A stretch of 64,000 bases of DNA from Propionispira arboris (lineage in GTDB: Bacteria > Bacillota > Negativicutes > Selenomonadales > Selenomonadaceae). The stretch is taken from contig NZ_FNZK01000002.1 of assembly GCF_900109225.1 (NCBI RefSeq), forward strand, positions 62,001-126,000. Direction: 5' to 3'. How positions within the stretch are numbered: the first letter of the stretch is position 1; every line of letters starts with the position of its first letter. Under the pieces are notes generated by a model. It saw only the letters and a list, made by a program, of their open reading frames with translations, had not been told where the DNA came from and made no database searches. The position numbers were made by a program, and so were the translations under genes. Below are positions 19,333 through 28,229 of the stretch, one piece after another.

Positions 19333-19552
19333 TGGTTGATACTTCTTAGCAGGAATATCATTCGACTTCCAACATTTTGCCGACGGTAAATTATTTTAAA
19401 TATATCTAAGCAGTCCATGCAGGTACAGAAGTGTACGGCATTGGCTGCTTTTTTCGGCTATTCTAACATTTTACAAAGGACTTTTTAAAAAGCTAGTGAA
19501 CGCAGTTGAAATAAAAGTTGGATGTCTTTACCGAGTAAAACTTGACACATAC
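19104..19552 (+). repeat. Direct repeat copy 2
   Basis: Homologous to 15790-16246. After the stop codon the two copies stay closely similar through the terminator hairpin and as far as ACTTGACACATAC, then diverge abruptly. The sharp outer boundary at 19552 (16246 in copy 1) marks the edge of the duplicated unit. Confidence 0.8.
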
Positions 19553-19697
19553 GGTTATGTTATTAAATTTGACAAATGACAAAATTATAGATATAACATT
19601 TTGTCATTTGACTACATGATAGTTGGAGTTGTTCTTAAAGGTTTTTATTGAAAAAAATGTCGCAAATAGTATATGATTTTTACGACAGGAGGCGATA

Positions 19698-20302
19698 ATG
19701 ATGGACTCATATACAAAAAAAAATTTTGATAAAATACAAACTCATGGGAACGGTACGGGTTTTACAGCGTCTGACTTTACGGATATTGCAGATTACAAGG
19801 CTGTCAGCAAAAGCTTAGAACGGTTTGAAGATGCAGGTGTGATTCGGCGTGTATTGCGTGGTGTGTATGATTATCCACGTTATAACGATCTTCTACAAGA
19901 GTATGAAGCACTTCTCCTTTGCAAATAGCTCAAGCTATTGCGAGAAATTATAATTGGACAATTATTCCTAGTGGACAGATTGTTTTGAATCAGTTAGGGT
20001 TATCTACACAAGTTGCAGCGAATTGGATATTCATTAGTGACGGCCCATATAAAAGCTATCAAATCGGTAATATTGAAATTCAGTTTAAGCACAGTAGCAA
20101 TAAAAATATTACGGGGATGTCATATAAAACAGCGATGATAGTTCAAGCACTAAAAGAATTGGGAGAAATGTATATTCAGGATAATGTGATATCGAAGCTA
20201 AAAAATTTCCTTACATCAGAAGAAAAAGAACGTCTTTATAAGGAAACTTTAAAAACAACGATTTGGATGAGACCGATTATTAAGTCGATTTGTGAAAAAT
20301 AA
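19698..20302 (+). pseudogene. DUF6088/AbiEi-like antitoxin, frameshifted
   Basis: Residues 1-72 (winged HTH, ending VLRGVYDYPRYNDLLQEYEA) and the rest (SPLQIAQAIARNYNWTIIPS, then LGLSTQVAAN and DGPYKSYQIG) are in different frames. Loss of one C near 19912 explains it: gaa-gca-[c]ct-tct-cct would restore EAPSPLQ. The family is the antitoxin side of AbiE-like type IV systems. A good ribosome site (AGGAGG) precedes ATG 19698. The AbiEii-like stub follows, so the whole pair is dead, unless the shift is a sequencing error. Confidence 0.75.
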
Positions 20303-20317
20303 GGAGTAATATGATAT

Positions 20318-20407
20318 ATGTACAATATTGTGAAGGCTAATAATGGAGAGAGACAGACTTTGTTTCGTAATACAGCGCAAAAAATGGGGATAACACTTGA
20401 TAGATGA
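20318..20407 (+). pseudogene. Stub of an AbiEii-like nucleotidyltransferase toxin
   Basis: AAGGAG is followed by ATG and YNIVKANNGERQTLFRNTAQ then KMGI, which matches the N-terminus of AbiEii-type toxins (the usual continuation is EKDFWVC). A stop comes after 29 codons and the nucleotidyltransferase core is missing. It sits in the expected place right after the antitoxin remnant. Confidence 0.6.
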
Positions 20408-20470
20408 TGTTGACGTACTATCTGTTTTTGCTTACAATAAGTGTAAGTTTACAATTTAATAAATAAATCA

Positions 20471-20806
20471 TAGAGTGGGAAGAGTAAGTGTATATACTTT
20501 TGCGCAGCGAGTCGATGACTGAATATCCAGAGGTGTGATGATCGACCAAGAGTGTATAATGAATGGGTCCTAGAGCTCACCGAAAACTTATACCATAGTG
20601 AGTAGGCTGAGACGGAATCCACCGTTATAGGGAAGGGCATGAGAGAAATCTTGTATCTGAAAAGAGTCGTTTGTTTTACAGGTGGAATAGTTGATGCATA
20701 GGATGAAATTTTCGTAAAATGAATTTGAATAAGGCTGGTACTGCAAACTCCATTTCGCCACGGTATAATGAAATATTCTTATACGAGGCCGAAATGGAGT
20801 TTTTTG
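20471..20806 (+). promoter_or_regulatory. T-box leader, probably tRNA-Trp specific
   Basis: Stem I with the AGTA element (20482-20486) and the specifier loop GAA-TGG-G (TGG at 20564-20566) are visible, and flanking bases pair as expected. The Stem III block (GTAGGCTGAGACGG ... CCGTTAT, 20600-20628) follows. The T-box proper, AAGGCTGGTACTGCA (20731-20745), differs from consensus TGGNACCGCG at two bases. The terminator pairs 20745-20757 with 20790-20802, then TTTTTT. The gene behind it is half a chorismate mutase, so the leader looks orphaned. Trp specificity is inferred from the TGG. Confidence 0.75.
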
Positions 20807-20828
20807 ATGGGAATGAAAATAAAAAGGG

Positions 20829-21047
20829 ATGATGAAAAGCATGAAGATGGATGAAAATTGTTCAAGCGGCGTATTTAAAGTGAATGATGCGGATGTCTGG
20901 GCTGAAAAACGTGTGGAAAAGGTAATTGAAAAAGTCAGGAGAAAGGCTGAATTATATGGAGCAGATTTAGATTTAGTGGAAATGCTATATAGAGATATGA
21001 TTGCCAGATTTATACAGATAGAGCAGAAAAAATTCAGAGAGAAATAG
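20829..21047 (+). pseudogene. C-terminal half of a chorismate mutase (AroQ/PchB type)
   Basis: Only ~55 residues match the family: AEKRVEKVIEKVRRKAELYG then DLDLVEMLYRDMIARFIQIE, which is the second and third helix of AroQ mutases. The first long helix with the catalytic Arg and Lys is missing, so activity is very unlikely. The N-terminal ~20 residues are unrelated. It begins 23 bases after the T-box terminator, so it was probably once an amino-acid-regulated gene. It could still encode a small peptide. Confidence 0.55.
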
Positions 21048-21091
21048 AATGAGGAGGATTTTTACAGAAACTGTATTTTAGGCGGGCAAAC

Positions 21092-21366
21092 ATGGCGATT
21101 GATATAGAAGCATCTTTGAGAAAACAGGATTTTGTATTTGAAGTGATTCACAATGAAAAAACGATTTATATGGCACAAGAAGGAGCTGCGTATTTTCAAA
21201 CTGATTTAGCACAAATAGCACCGACCTTGATTTTAAAGAGTTAAAACACATACTTCATTACCACAATGTTCGAATGGCAACAGAGCGTGAAATTATAAAG
21301 GTTATAAGATTTTCTGCAGGGAACATTCCGATGTTCGGATTAGACACAGAACGGTTGCTATTAAGC
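21092..21366 (+). pseudogene. YbaK/aminoacyl-tRNA deacylase remnant
   Basis: One frame reads FVFEVIHNEKTIYMAQEGAA and ...APTLILKS, stop; the overlapping next frame reads ELKHILHYHNVRMATEREII then GNIPMFGLD. Together they match the start and middle of YbaK/ProX-type editing proteins, with a deletion and frameshift at about 21230. The 3' end is lost. An unrelated 55-residue frame (21373-21540) follows; I do not recognise it. Confidence 0.6.
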
Positions 21367-21581
21367 TAACTAATGAAGAATATGCTATTAAACGGGCTTG
21401 AACAAGTAAAGCCAAAAGCACAGGAAAGTGCCAAAGAAGTACCGATTCTTACTAAAGCGGTTAAGGAACCGTCAAAAATATCGCCATTAGGCACGAGTTG
21501 GCGCGATGCTATGAGATGTCCATTATGGATATCCTCATAGTGTAGACAAAGTTATTAATGTTAAAATAGTAATCCCACTAT

Positions 21582-22454
21582 TTATTTTAGATAGTAGTTT
21601 TCGATTTCATTATTGAGCACGAGAAAGTTTTTATGCTTTGATAATATTTCTGCTACATGATTATTAAAAGTTTCAGACTTCTTTAGGTAAAGTATATAAG
21701 ATTTTTTTAAATTATAGTTTTTTCGGTGACTTACATCAAATTTAGCAATATCCTCCTTTTTGTCATGTGGAAATAGCTGGCAATATTGCCCGTAGAGATT
21801 ACTTATATTCTCTCGATCAGAAAATACTAGCCAAAAATCATTAATTATATGTCTTACAATTTCTTTATTAATTGATATAAATTCAATTTTTTTTGCTGGT
21901 AGGGTGTATTTTTTATTTTGTTCTCTGCATTGGCGATATATAGCTGCTAATCTATGAGCACCATCAGCGTTATAGACAAATATCCTTTTATCCCACTCTT
22001 GTTGTAATAATTTCAACTTACTAGTATTATTCCATAATTCGTCCATGTTACGACAGTTATTGATAAAATCTTCTTCAGTGATGAATCTATTGTATCCATT
22101 TATATTTCCTTCTGGTGATAAGTATAAAGAAAACTCATGAAAACTATTAAAATCCTTTAGAGGTGAATGAGAATCATGTATTCCAGAAATTTGAGATATA
22201 TCAATTTGAGGAGCAGAGGAGCATATTTCTTGAATTGAATTTGCAAAATAATATTCATATTTCTCCAAAAAGTAGATTAATTCAAGATATTCGTCGTGAT
22301 ATATATATGAAGATTGATTCCATAATTTCGGGTAGTCTGTAAAAATAGTATTTTTAAGATAACTTGAGATATACTTTTTTTTATCTAGTTGATTAATATC
22401 TTTTTTTATTATTTTTTTTAATAGTTGATAGAGTTCTTTGAATTTGCCTTTCAT
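21582..22454 (-). CDS. Unknown protein with a ParB-like NADGAHR motif
   Basis: A 290-residue AT-rich soluble protein. In its middle it reads IFVYNADGAHRLAAIYRQC, which resembles the D-G-x-H-R motif of the ParB/sulfiredoxin-like fold (a CTP- or ATP-binding loop in those families). No DNA-binding helix-turn-helix is evident. The ATG at 22454 has GGAGG seven bases upstream and is preferred over the longer frame from 22484. It is a single gene facing the IS element. Function is not known. Confidence 0.55.
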   Translation of the reverse strand: MKGKFKELYQLLKKIIKKDINQLDKKKYISSYLKNTIFTDYPKLWNQSSYIYHDEYLELIYFLEKYEYYFANSIQEICSSAPQIDISQISGIHDSHSPLKDFNSFHEFSLYLSPEGNINGYNRFITEEDFINNCRNMDELWNNTSKLKLLQQEWDKRIFVYNADGAHRLAAIYRQCREQNKKYTLPAKKIEFISINKEIVRHIINDFWLVFSDRENISNLYGQYCQLFPHDKKEDIAKFDVSHRKNYNLKKSYILYLKKSETFNNHVAEILSKHKNFLVLNNEIENYYLK

Positions 22455-22613
22455 ATTTAACCTCCAGTTTTTTTTATTAATCACTCGTATTACTCCTGTA
22501 AGTATTTTTATTTAGCTGTTTTATTTAATTTACCTCTATATTATACTTTTTGGCAAGCATAATAATATTATAAGCGCATTTGCTAAACTGAGTCTGAATG
22601 TCAATGAAAAAGT

Positions 22614-24267
22614 GGTTCTTTCCATAGTTAGTTGAAAATATGTTCATTTCTGGTAAAATAAAAGAAAAGAAAAACGGAAATGAGATAAAACGATGGATGA
22701 ATTTATAAAATTGCTGGATGAAAGCTTAAATTGTGTAAGCCATGAAATCATAGGCGATACAATTTTCATACATGTTGTTTCGAATCGCCCAACGGTTATC
22801 TGCCCTTATTGTGAAAAGCCATCTGCAAAAACTCACTCACATTATGAAAGAAGATTTTAGGACATGCCGATGGCAAGGAAAGAAAGTGCAAATCATGTTG
22901 CATAATAGAAAGATGTTTTGTGATAATCCAGAATGCAAGTATGCTACATTTGATGAAAGATTTATCTTTCTTCCGGCCAATGCCAAGAAAACCCAAAGGC
23001 TAAAAGATGAAATTATTAATATCTCCATAAATGTTAGTTCGATAACTGCAGCGACCTTGTTAAAAAACCACATTGCTGATATAGGTAAAAGCACAATTTG
23101 CAATCTCTTAAAAAGGTAATCCGGTTATTAATAATAAATAAATTGTTAGAATTTGTATTGATGATTTTGCTAAAGGATTATTGTAAAGTTTTCTTAATGA
23201 ATTATCTTCACACAAGAATAACCATTGAAGCAGATTTTGTAGAAAATGTGAATTTGGAAGAAAAGTCTCTTCAACTTCAAAACAGGCTATTAACACTGGA
23301 ATCTAAGATGGAAAAAGCGAAGGAACTACTGCAAGCGGGTCTTAACAAACACCAAATATATAAACAATTAAGCATTGGCTTTTACGTATTTAATAAACTA
23401 ATAGGAATGGCTGAGGATGAGCAGGAAGCCTATTTTAAAAATTCAGGACAAGCAAAACATGAAGAAAAAACTACCCGAAAACTTATATTAATAGATGAAG
23501 TAAGGAAGGCCCATAATTCTGGTCATTCAATGAGACAAATTGCAAAAAAATTTGAAATATCGAGGCAAAATGTATCTCGGTATTTAAGAGATGATGTAAT
23601 CGTGATTCATGGTTCTTATGGTACTAAGCGGAAAAGTATTTTAGATTCATATTTGAATGGGATTGATGTATTAATAAATCAAGGATATACCTGCAATAGG
23701 ATTGAAAAAATAATTCGTCAAAAAGGATGTACAGGTTCCAGTACACTCCTGAGACACTACCGGTCTAAATTAAAAAAATTTTATATGAAAAACATTATAT
23801 GAAAAACAAAACAACAACTGTGACAAAGTTCAAAATACAGAAACCCTTAATTGTAGTTTATTGCTTAAAGCTTTATATAATCCGGTATCCAAAATCAAGA
23901 ATTTGTCATCAGAACAATTAGAGAAAGTTTACGATAAATATCCTATGCTTGAAAAGATCGTTGATTTAGTCAATAAATTTAAAACTGTATTAAAATGTCA
24001 GCATGTAGAAAGCCTCGATAAATGGATTAAGGATGCAGTTATTTTAAAAAATAGAGAAGTTTGTTCATTCATCAATGGCATAACCAGGGATTTTACAGCA
24101 GTAAAAAATGCAATTCAATACGATTATAATAATGGCTTAGCAGAAGTAAGTGTCAATAAATTGAAAGCTATCAAACGAATTATGTATGGACGATGTAGTT
24201 TTGAAATGTTGCGCAAGAAAATTTTACGACGCGAAAATTGCGTATTCAACTAACTATGGAAAGAACC
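22614..24267 (+). mobile_element. ISL3-family insertion sequence with perfect 23-bp terminal inverted repeats
   Basis: The left end (22614-22636, starting GGTTCTTTCCATAG) and right end (24245-24267, ending CTATGGAAAGAACC) are perfect 23-bp inverted repeats. Flanking octamers (22606-22613 and 24268-24275) agree at six of eight positions, a possible worn target duplication. The internal transposase is disrupted. Ends of this type and length suit ISL3. Confidence 0.85.
22694..24253 (+). pseudogene. ISL3-family transposase, multiply broken
   Basis: The frame opens MDEFIKLLDESLNCVSHEII with the zinc-finger-like CPYC, then hits a TAG and frameshift at ~22858. It continues with NRKMFCDNPECKYATFDERF, the ISL3 CxxxxC pattern. 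The catalytic ICIDDFA appears in another frame near 23155, followed by a deletion. A segment with helix-turn-helix MRQIAKKFEISRQNVSRYLR (~23530-23590) and the C-terminal ISL3 block GLAEVSVNKLKAIKRIMYGR are in two further frames. It cannot make transposase. Confidence 0.8.
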
Positions 24268-24888
24268 TAAAAAATCCACCACCTTTTCGGCTAAGAGTTG
24301 GATAGGTAGAAAAGGAATCACCCTGATCTTAAACGTTGACCGCCCCTCGCAAATAAGCATTCACCTGTGAAAGTCTGGTTGTTGGGAAAAACACTTTCGC
24401 CCAGGTATGAAACATCGTGTAAGCGGCATTTGACGAAGAAGGCAGGCGTCAAGCTTTTTAAGCAGTCACCATAAGATGCTGTAGAAAGTGAAAGCCGTAA
24501 CCTTTGCTACAGATCACTAAAATCTATTGTAGCATCAGAACTTCTTAATAAAATAGTTGAAAATAAAAAATAAGCTTTGTAAGTTGGCGGATATCTGCTT
24601 GCAAAACTTATTATACGAGCAAAGCTGACACCCAAAATGCGGACAGGCAGAACGAAGAACTTTAGGGCAAAGACCCTGATCTATGGGGGGCTGCCGCAGG
24701 AAATTGGGTTACCATAGGCCATGAAAAAACAAACCGAGGACGTTCTGTTTGCTGTACCGAAAAACCTGTAATTTAGTATAAGATGTATATTAATGGCGCA
24801 CGAAGCATTTTGAATTTCTTTGAACTACTGAGAAAAAGAGAGACTTTAGGAGAAAAACCTATAGTTATATGGGGAGGAGACAGTATAA
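24268..24888. other. Non-coding stretch of 620 bases, content not recognised
   Basis: No frame with coding character, tRNA or clear terminator is seen. The base composition is less AT-rich than the flanks and the text resembles decayed coding DNA. The last ~30 bases contain GGGGAGGAG, the ribosome site of the next gene. Confidence 0.4.
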
Positions 24889-27054
24889 ATGGAAACTATT
24901 CAAAATATAGCAAGTAAACTTTCTATAGAAGATATAACAGAAAATGAACGAATATTAGTGAAATGTCCAAGTAAAATTTCAAAATCCGATCAGAAATCTT
25001 TGAAGAAAATAATATTAAAAGGGGGAAATGAACAGACTGTTTACGGTTCGCTCATTTTATATGTTTATTATCTAAGTGATGAGGGAGTCCATGAACTGCG
25101 AAAAGAAGGTTTCTTTGGGTATTGGAAAAATGATAGGGATAAAATTCAGGTAAAAAAAGCAACCTCTATTTTATTGAATCATGAAAAGATTATCCAGCTA
25201 TCAGAAGAAACAAAGAACTATCTTCAAAAAAAACAGAATAATGCATGGTTGGGGCAATATTTCTGCATGACACAACTAGAAATTGATCAAATGATAAAAA
25301 GTCATCATGATGACCGAAAACAGGAATTTTATAACAGCCAGATAATTGAAACATCGTTATTGCGAGAATTGATTTCTTATATAGATTTTTTATTTATGAT
25401 AAGAGATAAGAATGCCACTGAAGATGATATAGATTTGGATGACTTCGCTAGTTATCCAAACGAGGAAGTAGCTTCTGCAGTGTCATTTTTGATTTATCGC
25501 TATAATAACTTGATTGGAATAAAGAATGTAAACTCAAATAGTTTTATGGATGCGGATTATGTTTTGTCCGATGAGTTAGAAAGTTTAATTCTAATAACTT
25601 GTAAATTTCTGCGTTTACGTGAATGGGAATTTTATTGGGATCGGTATGGATATGATATTTTAGAAGATGGTTGCTTTTACTCACCAAATCCGACGTTGGA
25701 GAAAAGTATCAAGCTTGGATATATCAATACACAAGTGCAGGAAGTATTATTTTTTAACAATATAAGTGCACAATTAGTAAATGAAAATTATCCATCGTTA
25801 TTCGAGTATAAAAAAATGTTGGAGACACATGAGGATATGGCTTCATATCTGACAATAAAGACTGGAACAGGTTTTTTTGAACGATATGCATTGAAAAACA
25901 TTCTGGAAGTATTTCAACACATAGGAGGATCTAACGCAGAAAAATATTATTTATATTTGGAAGAAATTGCTGTGCTTAGGTATATGGAAAAGGAACTGGT
26001 AACTCCTGCCCAAAAATTGCTAGAAAGGAAGTTTGAAGAATATGCAACGATGAAGGATGCTATTCTCTTCCCAAGACTATTTTTTCTGAATCGGATGCAC
26101 TATCAATACATTTTAAATCATGGAGGCGATACGAAAGCAGTAATTCGTTCTATGGGGCAGATGATTCATTACTCCGATATGGAGGCACTCATCAATACAC
26201 AAATCCATGATATGAAAAAGACAAGAAACTTGCTGAATTTTTATACTTATCAAGGAGGAATATATGACATACAATATACGCCTCTTCTAAAAATAGGAGA
26301 TCACTATTGTTGTCCAACAAATATATGTGCAGTATCGAATTTTATTCGAAACTCTATAGCGTACTCTTACCAAATGGGAAAGAAGAGCCTGTTTTTGGAA
26401 AATACGGGGGAGGATTTAGAGAAACTGTGTGCAGATGCTTTTAAACAATACCCGAAGCTATTTCGAGTAGAGCAAGGAAAAAAATATCAATACAAAGGAC
26501 ATAAAGGGGAAATAGATCTTTTTGTCATTTCGGATGATATTTTATTGTTCATCGAATGCAAAAATCCATTCCTCCCAACGAATGCATTCAGCATGAGAAC
26601 TAGCTTTGACTATATAGAAAAAGCAACTAAGCAACTGAATCATGAAATGCAAGCATTTTCTGATGAAAAATTTCAGAAAATTTATTTAGAATCTATTCAT
26701 ATTCCATATAAAAAAAGAATCCTGTGTTCCTGTATTATCATGGGAAATCGTTTGTTTTCCGGCTATACAGGGGCTGGTCATTCGATTCGATATATCCATG
26801 ATTTACTGGCATTTTTGAAGTTCGGGAAAATTAATCTATTATGCCAAAATCGTGTAATTGTCAAGTCTATTTGGAAAAATGAGCAATTTACAGTTCAGGA
26901 TCTTAAGGTATACTTATCCGATGATGATTCGCCTTCGAAGAAATTTCAAATGGGTGCCATGATGCCTTATACACAAAAAATGTCTTGCGGTACTCATATT
27001 GTAGGGTTCAAGACATATAAGATTGTCATACCTGAACTCAAGGAAGAAGTTTGA
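24889..27054 (+). CDS. Large protein with C-terminal PD-(D/E)XK nuclease signature, possible defence gene
   Basis: A 721-residue soluble protein, mostly of unknown fold. Near residues 545-575 it reads HKGEIDLFVISDDILLFIEC followed by KNP, which is the G-E-I-D ... E-C-K core of PD-(D/E)XK nucleases (Mrr/NERD/Holliday-resolvase-like). An upstream acidic residue in the helix NTGEDLEKLCADAF could be the first ligand. The ~500 N-terminal residues match nothing I recall. AT-rich codon use and its place among mobile-element wrecks suggest acquisition by transfer. A role in restriction or phage defence is inference. GGGGAGGAG precedes the ATG. Confidence 0.6.
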   Translation: METIQNIASKLSIEDITENERILVKCPSKISKSDQKSLKKIILKGGNEQTVYGSLILYVYYLSDEGVHELRKEGFFGYWKNDRDKIQVKKATSILLNHEKIIQLSEETKNYLQKKQNNAWLGQYFCMTQLEIDQMIKSHHDDRKQEFYNSQIIETSLLRELISYIDFLFMIRDKNATEDDIDLDDFASYPNEEVASAVSFLIYRYNNLIGIKNVNSNSFMDADYVLSDELESLILITCKFLRLREWEFYWDRYGYDILEDGCFYSPNPTLEKSIKLGYINTQVQEVLFFNNISAQLVNENYPSLFEYKKMLETHEDMASYLTIKTGTGFFERYALKNILEVFQHIGGSNAEKYYLYLEEIAVLRYMEKELVTPAQKLLERKFEEYATMKDAILFPRLFFLNRMHYQYILNHGGDTKAVIRSMGQMIHYSDMEALINTQIHDMKKTRNLLNFYTYQGGIYDIQYTPLLKIGDHYCCPTNICAVSNFIRNSIAYSYQMGKKSLFLENTGEDLEKLCADAFKQYPKLFRVEQGKKYQYKGHKGEIDLFVISDDILLFIECKNPFLPTNAFSMRTSFDYIEKATKQLNHEMQAFSDEKFQKIYLESIHIPYKKRILCSCIIMGNRLFSGYTGAGHSIRYIHDLLAFLKFGKINLLCQNRVIVKSIWKNEQFTVQDLKVYLSDDDSPSKKFQMGAMMPYTQKMSCGTHIVGFKTYKIVIPELKEEV

Positions 27055-27149
27055 GCTATGATGGTTTGCATATGCCATTAAGTGTTGTTGTTCAGTGCAA
27101 TCGGAGTTTAGAATCGCATCAAAAAGGAATTTTTCCATAATGTATCGTG

Positions 27150-27960
27150 TTGCTGCTTGCAGGTTTTGTCATTGCAGTATCAAGACATTTGCCACACCAT
27201 ACTCACATGTACGGCTTAAAGTAAGCTTCTTGTTTGGCTGTGAGCTCAATAAGCTGTGTGTACAGACTTTGTTGATTGCCTTGGCGGATATCAGGAATAT
27301 TTGTAGATTTCATCTACTACCTTATCCGTAAAGATTTCTTCATTGTTACCAGTATAGGTTGGCTGGACATTCATAGGTGTCTCTGTCTGCGATCGGTCAA
27401 ACGCCGGAAGTTCACATTTCAGGTCTATACGCTGCCGGACAGCAGCATAAGACTGCAGGTTCAGCTTACCCGATAGTTCGTTTTGCCCTACGAGGGATGA
27501 GCACTATGGGATTGTGTTCATCCATTTGATAGTTCAGCATGAACTGGATCTCTTCCTGTGTTTTACGTTTTAACAGAAGTGCTTCATCAAGGATGGTGAC
27601 GACTTTCTTATTTTTCGCTTGCCGCATTCGAGTTGCTGATGCAGGCTGAATTTGGCATCGTTGCGATAGATGTTTCAGTACCAAGCTGTTGCAGTAGGCC
27701 ATTGTAGAACCAGCGCGGTGCAAGTTGCGAATCCGAAAGATACAGCACCATATAGTTCTCCGGATCTAGGCTACTTGCAGCCTAGATCCGGATGAGTGTT
27801 GTCTTGCTACAGCCTGTGCCGTCACCACTACAAAGAGCTTGCTGGTGGTTGGTCGCATAACATAAAAAGTCCTTCGCTTACAGCATCGGAAAGAAATAGG
27901 TAATCCGTGAGGATGCAACGTATGATTCAGCGAGAAGGATTCTTCATACATGAACATCCA
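27150..27960 (-). pseudogene. ExeA/TniB-like AAA ATPase of a transposon, decayed
   Basis: Read on the minus strand, pieces in several frames are in the right order. They are an N-terminus (MFMYEESFSLN), Walker A (GDGTGCSKTTLIR), Walker B (VVTILDEALLLKRKTQEEI, then FMLNYQMDEHNPIVLI), the sensor region (LNLQSYAAVRQRIDL) and the tail (EEIFTDKVVDEIYKYS, then AINKVCTHSLL). These fit the ATPase partner of DDE transposases. Stops and frameshifts separate them. No transposase partner is seen nearby. Confidence 0.65.
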
Positions 27961-28124
27961 GCTCCTTTCCGTTCGGGCAGGGCTTTAAGGATATGAGCCT
28001 TTCGACAAAGAAATTGGCTGGAAACATCAAGCCAAATAAAGAAAAATCCACAGAGAAGATTGACGGTGTCGTGGCCACGCTAATGGCAGTCGATCGGGCA
28101 ATTCGCTGCGAAAATGATAATTAA
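27961..28124 (+). pseudogene. Phage terminase large subunit, C-terminal remnant with internal deletion
   Basis: The frame reads FPFGQGFKDMSLSTKKLAGN then IKPNKEKSTEKIDGVVATLM, two TerL landmarks that normally lie ~50 residues apart. An in-frame deletion has joined them, and everything upstream is gone. It ends RAIRCENDN, stop at 28124. It shows that a tailed phage once occupied this region. Confidence 0.7.
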
Positions 28125-28229
28125 GAAAGCGTGTATAATGGGCGTGGCATTCTGCTGATATAAATACACGTCATTTTCAAATATGTTATAATTATATGGT
28201 ATTATGTTCTAGAAAGTGAGTGGTTGTAG

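Noticed and set aside
24268-24888. Group II intron or plasmid origin in the gene-free stretch
   Set aside because: No domain V hairpin, reverse transcriptase frame or iterons could be found.
27095-27476. Two plus-strand frames of 66-78 residues
   Set aside because: They are antisense to the C-terminal region of the decayed ExeA-like ATPase and show no coding character.
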